From an uncultured Ruminococcus sp. (GTDB taxonomy: Bacteria > Bacillota > Clostridia > Oscillospirales > Ruminococcaceae): 64,000 bases of DNA. A model generated the notes under the pieces. That model did not search any database. It was not told where the DNA came from and saw nothing but the letters and a program-made list of their open reading frames with translations. Below are positions 1 through 8,110 of the stretch, one piece after another. The position numbers and the translations under genes are program-made. Every line of letters starts with the position of its first letter. The stretch's first letter is position 1. Where the stretch lies: the NCBI GenBank assembly GCA_934435205.1, contig CAKSAK010000003.1, positions 372,001-436,000 of the forward strand. Reading direction: 5' to 3'.

Positions 1-403
1 CACCGAACTGTGGATGAGCCAAAGTTCTCTTCTTGAATCTTACAGAAACCTTTATCTTATCTCCTCCGTTAAGGAATTTAACAGCCTGATTGACCTTTAC
101 ATTAAAATCATGAGTGTCGATCGTAGATGACATTCTAACTTCTTTGATCTCAATAACTTTCTGATTTTTTCTTGCTTCCTTCGCACGCTTTGTCTGTTCA
201 AAACAGAACTTGCCATAATCCATGATACGGCATACAGGCGGAGTTGCCTGAGGAGCGATCTTTACAAGATCAAGATCTTTCTCAAATGCAATTTTAAGAG
301 CCTCGTCAGCGCTTAAAATACCAAGCTGATTTCCATCAACGTCTATGACCCTGAGTTCTTTGTCACGGATCTCTTCGTTGATCTGATGTTCCCTGTTGCT
401 AAT
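1..403 (-). CDS. infC: Translation initiation factor IF-3, 5' part (runs off the left edge)
   Basis: IF-3 binds the 30S subunit and checks start-codon/initiator-tRNA pairing. The 134 visible residues begin SNREHQINEEIRDKELRVID after the start, then show the typical N-domain with DLVKIAP and PPVCRIMDYGKF and the linker and early C-domain (RMSSTIDTHDFNVK). The start is ATT at 401-403: GGAGG lies nine bases upstream, no ATG, GTG or TTG occurs in frame between them, and the family's N-terminus begins exactly here. An AUU start is the known hallmark of infC and allows autocontrol by IF-3. rpmI and rplT are expected beyond the left edge but cannot be seen. Confidence 0.96.
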   Translation of the reverse strand, partial: MSNREHQINEEIRDKELRVIDVDGNQLGILSADEALKIAFEKDLDLVKIAPQATPPVCRIMDYGKFCFEQTKRAKEARKNQKVIEIKEVRMSSTIDTHDFNVKVNQAVKFLNGGDKIKVSVRFKKRTLAHPQFG

Positions 404-550
404 GACGCAGCACCTCCAAAAATAAAATAAAACGGGTACAGAATCTATCCGTACCCGCATAAAATCACATTGATATGCAAATTCATGTTGACCTTTTCAC
501 TACAGAAAACTGCGCTTAAGGTGAGAACGGACATTGTTCTGCTTTGTTTA
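404..550 (-). promoter_or_regulatory. infC leader with terminator-like hairpin (L20-leader type)
   Basis: About 147 nt of untranslated leader separate the predicted transcription start from the ATT codon. At 433-457 a perfect 7-bp stem (CGGGTAC/GTACCCG) with an 11-nt loop is followed on the minus strand by TTTTATTTTATTTTT, and the ribosome site comes directly after. In Bacillus the infC-rpmI-rplT leader holds a terminator controlled by ribosomal protein L20. The position and form here fit that scheme. The competing antiterminator pairing was not worked out. Confidence 0.7.
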
Positions 551-557
551 CCATGAT

Positions 558-586
558 ATTATACTACACTTTTCTCGACTTGTCAA
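558..586 (-). promoter_or_regulatory. Consensus promoter P1 for infC
   Basis: On the minus strand TTGACA (581-586) and TATAAT (558-563) are separated by exactly 17 bases, a perfect vegetative sigma factor match. It lies about 155 bases upstream of the infC start. Confidence 0.85.
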
Positions 587-638
587 TACCTTTTCTCTAA
601 TTATTTCAAAAAAATATTTTCAAAGTTCTCTACATATC

Positions 639-667
639 ATTATATCACATTCAGAGCTTGATTTCAA
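639..667 (-). promoter_or_regulatory. Possible second infC promoter P2, overlapping the addA 3' end
   Basis: On the minus strand TTGAAA (662-667) and TATAAT (639-644) are 17 bases apart. The -35 box lies inside the last codons of addA. It would give infC tandem promoters. No strong terminator is visible between addA and infC. Confidence 0.5.
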
Positions 668-3600
668 CCCCTTTTCGCAGCCAAAACGAATAAATATAAC
701 AGCTTTTTATCTTTTCGCCAAGTATCATCTCAAACGCCGCTTTATACAGTGCAAGCTGTGTTTTATAGCCCATGAGCTGTGACATATCCTTGAATCTGTC
801 GGTTTTATAATCAACGATAACATATCCGTCAGGCTCGTGGAAGATACAATCGGCGATACCTTGAAGCATACTGTTGCTTCCATTATATTCAGTGAGATTT
901 TCACTTAAGTCAAGGTCGCTCATTGAAACAAGGAACTTCTTTTCACGCATTACCTTATCAGAATTTTTCACACGCTCATAAAAATCAGATCTAAAGAACG
1001 CTTCAAGTGCTTCAACATAAACTCCGTCAGCTTCTTTCTGGCTGAAGTACCCCTGATTCACAAGACGTTCAAGCTCTATTTTTACGCTTTCATGTGCCTT
1101 ATCATAGTCCGATAACTCCATAAATTTGTGGGTAAAAGTTCCCTTTTCCGCTGCTGATAGTTTATCAAGCTCATCATCAAGCCGTGGAAGACTAGGATAA
1201 AACTCAGGCTCGTTTTGTTCTGCCCATTTTTCTTTTTCTGCGGCAGTTATCTCGGTAACAGTAAGCTTTGCTGGCGTTGATACACCTGACCAGTCATACT
1301 CAAATGCAAATTTGTCAAGAAGCTTTTTTAGCATTGCTCTATCAGCTTCTATTTCGCTAGAGGTGGTATCTTCTTCCTGTATCTGTTCTGTATTTTCAAT
1401 GCCGTATTCATTATATATTATCTCAGGTTCAGGATATCCGTCACCGTTGACAGCTATGTTATCAGTGCCAAGCCAAGATGTGAGTTGATCACCCGTGGAG
1501 TGAAGTGCGAGCGCCATTGTTATCCAGTCCAGCATAGTTTCAGCGTCCGCCACAACATTTTCAAGAGAATCTCCCTGCTTTGAGTATATGTTTCTAAGCC
1601 TGTCAACTATTCCTGCTTTTCTTTCGATAACTTTATCATATGTGGTATTGCTGTAAATAATCGGTGCATAGCTTACAAAAAGTCTTTCTTTTGCCCTTGT
1701 ACATCCAACATAAAGCAGACGGAGCTTTTCACTTTTTTCCTCTGCTTTTGATTCCTTTGAAAGCTTATCATAGTAAAGTGAAGTTTTTCTCATAAGTTTG
1801 CTGTTATCCATAAAACTGAAAGCAAAGCCCAGCTTGTTATGTGAACAGTAACCCTTATCTTTCTTTATAAGCGGAATGTCAAGCTGACATAAAAATACAA
1901 ATGGATATTCAAGACCTTTTGAAGCATGGTAGGTCTTTATGTAAACGGAATCTGAGCCCTCTGTTACAGTCATTGCCTGCTTAAAGGCTTTTTCGTTTGA
2001 GGACACAGAGTCGATATATCTCAGAAAGCCAGTTACGCCCTCCTGACTATTTTGCTCATAGGACGAAGCATATTCAAGAAGCAGACGAAGGTTTGCACGC
2101 TTTTTATCAGAATCAAGATACAGCGAAACGATACCCATAAGGTCGGTCATATCATATATTTTTCTTATGAGCCGTTCAAGGCCCATGCTCATTGAAAGAT
2201 AACGCAGGGAATTGATGAGCTTATTAAGCTCTATACACTTATCCTGCAATGTTTTATCATTAAAGCTTATATGAGTGGCTTCCTTTTCGTGGCTATCCTC
2301 AGCGGAAGCTGCCGCCGCTACCACCTGATAGATATGGTCTTTTAGCTTGCTGTTAGGCTTCTTTGACTTTTCTGTTACTGCCGCCATTTCATCAGGTGTA
2401 AATCCCATGATAGGCGACATCATGATAGCTGTCATTGCAATATCGTTCATAGGATTGTCTATTACCCTGAGCATATTCAGCACAAGTGTTATCTCTCTTG
2501 ACTTCATGTAGCCGTTCGTGTCCTCAGAATATGCTTTCAGACCAACTTCCTCAAGTGCTTTTGCCATAAGAGTTACTTCATCATTCTTTTGAACAAGTAT
2601 ACAAAAATCTCCTGCTCGACACGGTCTTAGAGAGCCATGGTCTGTGACCTGCTCGCCGTTTTCAAGCATACTTTTTATCTTTTGGGCTATGACCATGTTC
2701 TCCACAGAATAGCCGTTTGCTTTTTTGTAGTCCTTATCAAAATGTATGAGCATTATTTCTGTGGGCTTGTTATTTTCATCATAAAGTTTACCATATCGAA
2801 GTTCTTCATTTTTATCATAATCCACCTGACCTGTGTGCTGTGTCATAAGATAGTGAAACAGAAAGTTTACAAAATCCACAACAGACTCACGGCTTCTGAA
2901 ATTCTTGCTTAGCAGGATAGCTTCAAGCTGTTCGCTGTTTTCAGGTGCGGAAGCATCATTTCTTGTTTTGCTGAAAAGCTCAGGGTTTGACAGCCTAAAA
3001 CGATAGATAGCCTGTTTTATATCACCAACCACAAAAACATTCTTACCCATTATATCCAAATTATCAGAATCAGAAAGTGACCGGAAAACAAGCTCTTGAA
3101 GATTGTTCACGTCCTGAAATTCGTCTATGAAAATAAGCTCGTACAGCCTGTTTTTGCGAATTTCCTCGCAAAGCTCCGTGCGGACAGGTCCGTTCTCGGT
3201 ATCTTTCACGAGCAATTCTCTCGCCATTATCTCAACGTCAGAAAAAGTAACGCCGTTTCGTTCAAGCTTCATTTCCTGAGATATCTTGTCTATATCTTCG
3301 CACACTTTGCACAGAACAGTAAATATCCTATCAGACAGGAGCATATTTTCTTTCATGACCTGCTTGGTGTTATTGAACGTATCTGTAATTTTAGCTACGA
3401 TATCTTTATATTTGTTTCTGTATGATGCACAGAAGGCATAATTGTCCTTGAACATCATGCGAATATCATCGTCAAGTGATGCATTGAAAGCCTTGCTCGT
3501 GGGAAATCTTTTTATGGTGCTGAATTTCCAATCTGACTTAGCAATAGTATCTATATCGCCGCTTTCAAGGAGCTTTCTAATCCTATGAAGAAGTTCTCTG

Positions 3601-4361
3601 TCACTGTCGGCAGTTTCATTCATTTTGATATGTTTTATGAAAGGTATACCCTCTATCTCTTTACGGCAGGCATATTCTTCAAAAACTTCATAAATTGAAA
3701 ATGCTTCTTTCAGCTTTGTTTGAGCTACACATATATTATCTTTTATAAAGCTGTCAAAAATCTTATCATCAGTAAAGTTTTTATGGACATCTGCAACCCA
3801 ACGTTTAGGAAACGGCAACGAACGCATGAATTTATAAAGGCTGTCGGTGATTTCATTGAGAGTTTTATCCGCAAAAGCGTTTTTCAGCAGTTTGTAGCTT
3901 TCATAATCTTCTTCGCAAAGCTTTTCATAAGCCTGCGTAATAGCTTCCTGCAAAATAAGATTTTGTACACTGTCGTCCAGTATATCAAGTCCGCCCTGAA
4001 AATCAAATTCATGTAGATTACTTTTCACAAGGTCAAGACAGAAAGAATTTATTGTAGATATCCTTGCAAGCTGGATAAGATTTTGCTGACTAAGCAACCA
4101 CTTGTTTTCAGGGTCACGGCGAAGCTGTTCGTCAAAAGCACGGCTGAGCTTTTCTTTCATGCTTGAAGCGGCTTCTTTTGTGAATGTTACCGCAAGAAGT
4201 CTGTCGGCAGGAATTTTATTTTTTTCATCAGAAAGAAGTTGTATCATTCGTTCTATAAGCACCGTGGTTTTTCCGCTTCCTGCCGCCGCTGAAACTATAA
4301 TGCCCTTGCCACGGTCACTAATGGCTCTTTCCTGCTCTTTGGTCCATTTTGTATCAGCCAA
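651..4361 (-). CDS. addA: ATP-dependent helicase/nuclease subunit A
   Basis: AddA is the UvrD-type helicase and one nuclease of the AddAB complex, which resects double-strand breaks for RecA. At 1236 aa it has the usual length. Walker A (AAAGSGKTT) is at residues 25-33, the DEFQD box near 415, NFRSR near 488, and the C-terminal RecB-type nuclease motif IVDYKTD near 1185. The start is TTG at 4359-4361, directly after the addB stop, with AAGGAG nine bases upstream. The abutting genes point to translational coupling from the addB promoter. Confidence 0.96.
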   Translation of the reverse strand: MADTKWTKEQERAISDRGKGIIVSAAAGSGKTTVLIERMIQLLSDEKNKIPADRLLAVTFTKEAASSMKEKLSRAFDEQLRRDPENKWLLSQQNLIQLARISTINSFCLDLVKSNLHEFDFQGGLDILDDSVQNLILQEAITQAYEKLCEEDYESYKLLKNAFADKTLNEITDSLYKFMRSLPFPKRWVADVHKNFTDDKIFDSFIKDNICVAQTKLKEAFSIYEVFEEYACRKEIEGIPFIKHIKMNETADSDRELLHRIRKLLESGDIDTIAKSDWKFSTIKRFPTSKAFNASLDDDIRMMFKDNYAFCASYRNKYKDIVAKITDTFNNTKQVMKENMLLSDRIFTVLCKVCEDIDKISQEMKLERNGVTFSDVEIMARELLVKDTENGPVRTELCEEIRKNRLYELIFIDEFQDVNNLQELVFRSLSDSDNLDIMGKNVFVVGDIKQAIYRFRLSNPELFSKTRNDASAPENSEQLEAILLSKNFRSRESVVDFVNFLFHYLMTQHTGQVDYDKNEELRYGKLYDENNKPTEIMLIHFDKDYKKANGYSVENMVIAQKIKSMLENGEQVTDHGSLRPCRAGDFCILVQKNDEVTLMAKALEEVGLKAYSEDTNGYMKSREITLVLNMLRVIDNPMNDIAMTAIMMSPIMGFTPDEMAAVTEKSKKPNSKLKDHIYQVVAAAASAEDSHEKEATHISFNDKTLQDKCIELNKLINSLRYLSMSMGLERLIRKIYDMTDLMGIVSLYLDSDKKRANLRLLLEYASSYEQNSQEGVTGFLRYIDSVSSNEKAFKQAMTVTEGSDSVYIKTYHASKGLEYPFVFLCQLDIPLIKKDKGYCSHNKLGFAFSFMDNSKLMRKTSLYYDKLSKESKAEEKSEKLRLLYVGCTRAKERLFVSYAPIIYSNTTYDKVIERKAGIVDRLRNIYSKQGDSLENVVADAETMLDWITMALALHSTGDQLTSWLGTDNIAVNGDGYPEPEIIYNEYGIENTEQIQEEDTTSSEIEADRAMLKKLLDKFAFEYDWSGVSTPAKLTVTEITAAEKEKWAEQNEPEFYPSLPRLDDELDKLSAAEKGTFTHKFMELSDYDKAHESVKIELERLVNQGYFSQKEADGVYVEALEAFFRSDFYERVKNSDKVMREKKFLVSMSDLDLSENLTEYNGSNSMLQGIADCIFHEPDGYVIVDYKTDRFKDMSQLMGYKTQLALYKAAFEMILGEKIKSCYIYSFWLRKGVEIKL

Positions 4362-7300
4362 TTATTTTTTCTCCTTTCTGTCAGTTAGTTCTTCCATAAG
4401 TTTTTCTTCATAAACGCTGTCTTTCACGTCTGTAACGTCCTCTTGGTTTATCCTGCCACAGATATCGTGAAAATCACAGTGCTTGCAGGCTTCCACCACA
4501 GGTCTAGCCTGAATGTTTCCCTGACAAAGCTGTTCGCCAAACTGTGCAACTTTGCCTATAGCAAATTCTCTGAGCTTTGTAAAAAAGCCGTCTGGAACAG
4601 TGCCTGAAATGCCGTTGGTTTTAGAATATTTAAAAGGTGCATAGGCGTAATTTTCTTCTGAGCTGAAAGCTTCAGTGACAGCCTTTATATCAACGACTTT
4701 TCCTATAGGTTTGAAAGCGTTGAGCCGTGATCTGCTCTCGGCTTTTTCTTCATCAGCATCGACAGTCTGCTCGTAAGTTTTAGGCTTGTTTCCAAGAGCG
4801 TAGTATACGATGCCCGCCTGCTTCAATCCACCGTCTATATTCACTGGATTTTTGGTTTCAAGCAAAGCAGTAAGATACACGAACATTTGCAAATTAAGAC
4901 CATTGTAGAGCATTGAATATTTAAGGTCAATAGAGCCTGTTTTATAGTCGATTATCCTAACATATTTTTCACCATTCTCGTCCTCGAAAACGTCAACTCT
5001 GTCGATAATTCCTGTGAGGATTATTTTATCTCTACCGTTTACGTCTATGATAAGTCTGTCCTCTTCCTCAGACTTGTCTATTTTGTATTCCAAAAGTGCA
5101 GGTCTGAATTTTGAGTTGAGAAGCTCATGCTGCATGAAACGAACGATATGCAGGATATTGCTCTCCATACGCTCCTGCAAAAATACAAATGACGGAGATT
5201 TACCGAACATTCCGCCAAGGCTTTCCTTTATATATTCGGTTACATTCTTATGTATATACTCTTTTATCTCATCGTCTGACAGGGTAAGAAAAGCGGTGTC
5301 AAAACCTGTGCCGTCTTCGCCCTTGTGCATTATCTTTTCAAGAAGCTGATGAATGATAAGTCCCCTGTTAAGCCCGTCGATATCTGCCTTTCTGACAGTT
5401 TTAAGACCAAGACCATATTTGCAGAAATAATTGAACGGGCATTTATAATATGTATCAAGCTGAGTAGGCGATACCTTTGCAGGCTGTTCTGACATGAAAA
5501 GCTTTTCTGCTGTCTTTTCGTCAAGCTTATAGTCACCATTTTCATGAAGATTCTTTGTTCGTATAAGTTTCTCGGCATATTCCTGCGATAACCCCAACGC
5601 AGACCTAATCGCAGAAGTTGCAGCGTTTTTATCGCGGGAATGTTCCATATATTTATAGTAAGCTGTCCTGAAAGAAGTGCAGTAAAAATCAAGTCCCATA
5701 TCATGAGATTTGGTATTGATTTTGCCGAACATTCCGTTAAGCTCAGAAACAAGCGTAGAGGGGTGGTGAGCTTCTCCTACAAGGTCAGATTCTGAATACA
5801 GCACATAAAGCTTTTCATCAGCAAGAGTGAAAGCGTTGTAGCACACAAGCTTCTCTGTCTGAAAAGATTTTCTTGCGCTGTGTGCTATATGGATATCGCT
5901 TCCCTCTAAAATCATTTTTTCATTTTCTGTGATAAGTCCCCCAGAGCTTAAAGAAGCAGGAAATATGCCATCGTTCACCTCAACAAGAAAGACAGCCTTT
6001 ACGCCCTCAAGCCTTGAATGGCTCGGGTCGCATATCCTTACGCAGTCAAGTTTCTGTGGAGGACGTGAAACACTCATTTGCGAAAGCATGAGCTTGAAAA
6101 GCTCATAGAACTGTCTGAGTGAGATAACTTCGTCATTCATGCAGTCATAGACCGATTTAATAGCTGAAAGAACAGAGTTCCAAAGTTGTTTTAGTCCTCT
6201 TGCCATTTCAAGCTGAGTTTCGTTATCTGAAGTTCCTGCCTTTTTTACAACGGAAAAAGTCTGCTGAGAAAGCTCAATACTGCCAAGAAGCTCATAAATC
6301 CCACGGCACAGCTCCCCTGCTGTAACGTCTTTAACAAGCTTGCTTTTAAATGCTTCAAAAGGCTCTATTATCTTTCGTCTTGAACGGTTTATGTTTTCAA
6401 GCTGTTTTTCGCTGAGATCTCCTGCAACAGTAAAATCACTGAGCCACATATCGCCCTCAACGCTCCAGCGTATGCAGTAGTCTTCCAGATTTGATATCTC
6501 GATATTCAGCATTGGAAAAAGCGGAGATTTTATGTATTTCAAAATATTGTCCGTGGAATACTTTCTTGAAAGCAAGCACTTGAAAAGCGAGTTCATATAC
6601 CTTACGAGTGATGAAGAAGAAACGCTGTCACTGCGGTCTGAAAAATATGGTATCTCATATCTGTCAAACGTACCCTCAAAAACAGAAGCACAATCTTTAA
6701 GGTTTCTTGCAAGCAATGCTATATCACTGAATTTATAGCCTTTTTCTCTTACAAGCTCCCATATCTTTGCACTGACAAATTCACTTTCTTCGTAAATATC
6801 CGTGGCCGATACAACAGATACATTTTCACACTTTCCACTGTATGGTTTTTTACAGGTGTTGTAAATCTCTTTGCTGATATATTCTAGTTCAGGGACTTTG
6901 AATGAACTGTTGTGACACTCTATGGTGTTGACCTTGTAATTATGATCAGCAGAAATATCCGTTATCTGCTGTAAAGTTTTAAGTGTATCGGCAAAAGGGT
7001 GATTAGCATATCTTCTTACACTTTCGTTGTCGATACAAAGAGAAAAAGTTATGCTCTTGCACTGTGCAATGCAGGAATCGAGCATTTTAAGCTCGTCAAA
7101 GGAAAAATCGTTGAAAGCGTCAACAAAAACTGTCATTCCACGGAAATATCCGTTTTCCTTAACCTGAACCACACTTCTTGCCATTGCCGACAGTGTATCC
7201 TGCATTCCTGCCTTTTCAAGCTCATCCATGTAAAAATCATAAAGCCTTGCGATATCAAAAAGCTTCATGGCAAGAGAGCCACCCTGCTTTTCTGCGGCAA

Positions 7301-7718
7301 GAGCTAGATCCTGCGGTGTTATTCCGCTTTCACGAAACTGGCTCACAAGTTCGTTAAGTTCGGCTATGAAGCTGCCCTTTTCAAGACTCTTTTTATAAAA
7401 TCGGATATCCTTGGTCTGTTTAAGACGTCTGACAGCCTTATACATAAGGATAGTACGGACGTTATCATCGGCATTTTCTTTTGATCTGCCGCCGTAAAGC
7501 TTTTCCGTGAACTCAGCGATACGGTTAAAGCCTGCAGTCTGTATGGCGTTGAAATCTGCCGCACCAAGGTGTTCATACAGTTTTTTATCATATTCAAATG
7601 AAAACTGATCTGGTATTATGACCATGACCTGCTCGCCGTTTTTTACAGCAGACTTGATCTTATCTATGAAAACTTCGTCACGTCCACTGTGAGAGCCACC
7701 GCTTATAACTGTTACCAT
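4362..7718 (-). CDS. addB: ATP-dependent helicase/nuclease subunit B
   Basis: AddB partners AddA in double-strand-break resection and carries the second nuclease. It is 1118 aa. The RecB-type nuclease motif IIDYKTG lies near residue 924. An iron-sulfur site is suggested by YYKCPFNYFC near 760 and the C-x2-C-x5-C cluster CKHCDFHDIC near 1076-1085. The N-terminal segment ISGGSHSGRDEVF stands where Bacillus AddB has a Walker A loop, but the GK[ST] residues are missing. The ATG at 7718 has GGAGG eight bases upstream. It is first in the addBA operon. Confidence 0.95.
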   Translation of the reverse strand: MVTVISGGSHSGRDEVFIDKIKSAVKNGEQVMVIIPDQFSFEYDKKLYEHLGAADFNAIQTAGFNRIAEFTEKLYGGRSKENADDNVRTILMYKAVRRLKQTKDIRFYKKSLEKGSFIAELNELVSQFRESGITPQDLALAAEKQGGSLAMKLFDIARLYDFYMDELEKAGMQDTLSAMARSVVQVKENGYFRGMTVFVDAFNDFSFDELKMLDSCIAQCKSITFSLCIDNESVRRYANHPFADTLKTLQQITDISADHNYKVNTIECHNSSFKVPELEYISKEIYNTCKKPYSGKCENVSVVSATDIYEESEFVSAKIWELVREKGYKFSDIALLARNLKDCASVFEGTFDRYEIPYFSDRSDSVSSSSLVRYMNSLFKCLLSRKYSTDNILKYIKSPLFPMLNIEISNLEDYCIRWSVEGDMWLSDFTVAGDLSEKQLENINRSRRKIIEPFEAFKSKLVKDVTAGELCRGIYELLGSIELSQQTFSVVKKAGTSDNETQLEMARGLKQLWNSVLSAIKSVYDCMNDEVISLRQFYELFKLMLSQMSVSRPPQKLDCVRICDPSHSRLEGVKAVFLVEVNDGIFPASLSSGGLITENEKMILEGSDIHIAHSARKSFQTEKLVCYNAFTLADEKLYVLYSESDLVGEAHHPSTLVSELNGMFGKINTKSHDMGLDFYCTSFRTAYYKYMEHSRDKNAATSAIRSALGLSQEYAEKLIRTKNLHENGDYKLDEKTAEKLFMSEQPAKVSPTQLDTYYKCPFNYFCKYGLGLKTVRKADIDGLNRGLIIHQLLEKIMHKGEDGTGFDTAFLTLSDDEIKEYIHKNVTEYIKESLGGMFGKSPSFVFLQERMESNILHIVRFMQHELLNSKFRPALLEYKIDKSEEEDRLIIDVNGRDKIILTGIIDRVDVFEDENGEKYVRIIDYKTGSIDLKYSMLYNGLNLQMFVYLTALLETKNPVNIDGGLKQAGIVYYALGNKPKTYEQTVDADEEKAESRSRLNAFKPIGKVVDIKAVTEAFSSEENYAYAPFKYSKTNGISGTVPDGFFTKLREFAIGKVAQFGEQLCQGNIQARPVVEACKHCDFHDICGRINQEDVTDVKDSVYEEKLMEELTDRKEKK

Positions 7719-7749
7719 TGAATGAGCCTCCGTTATGATTGATATTTAT

Positions 7750-7778
7750 ATAATAACACGGCAAGGCTCAAAAGTCAA
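7750..7778 (-). promoter_or_regulatory. Promoter of addBA
   Basis: On the minus strand TTGACT (7773-7778) and TATTAT (7750-7755) are 17 bases apart, about 30 bases upstream of the addB start. Confidence 0.75.
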
Positions 7779-7813
7779 TCGTGCTTTTGATACAAGTACA
7801 AATAAATGTACAC

Positions 7814-8050
7814 TTAGCTAAAAAGGCTTTTAATTATCTCGGCTATTTTAAAAGTAAACTTTATATCTTCCCTATTGCCGTCTATGACAGTTATACCACT
7901 GCCATTTTTATCGTTTTTTTCATCTGACATAACATTGCTCAAAACGAATGCTGCCCCAAGGTTTGATGAGGAAAAAGCAGCGGCTTTGATGCCTGCAGAG
8001 CTTACTGTAACGACAAATGAAATGATGATAGCTGTAACAAACTTTTTCAT
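7814..8050 (-). CDS. Small exported protein of unknown function
   Basis: This 78-aa protein begins with a clear signal peptide: MKK, a hydrophobic stretch to about residue 20, and a probable cleavage site after SSAGIKAAA. The rest is small and polar, ending KIAEIIKSLFS. GGGAGG lies nine bases before the ATG, which supports a real gene. That ribosome site is one arm of the hairpin at 8060-8095, just downstream of metH, so translation may be weak or conditional. I do not recognise the family. Confidence 0.6.
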   Translation of the reverse strand: MKKFVTAIIISFVVTVSSAGIKAAAFSSSNLGAAFVLSNVMSDEKNDKNGSGITVIDGNREDIKFTFKIAEIIKSLFS

Positions 8051-8059
8051 TAAAAATGG

Positions 8060-8095
8060 CCTCCCATAAATATCTGTTGTTCAGATTATGGGAGG
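8060..8095 (-). terminator. Hairpin after metH that includes the next gene's ribosome site
   Basis: A perfect 10-bp stem (8060-8069 with 8086-8095, 16-nt loop) lies between the metH stop and the small exported protein. On the minus strand its distal arm is TTATGGGAGG, which contains the Shine-Dalgarno site, followed by CCATTTTTAATG. It may act as a weak terminator, a translational block, or both. Confidence 0.6.
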
Positions 8096-8110
8096 TCATA
8101 GTTATTTTAT

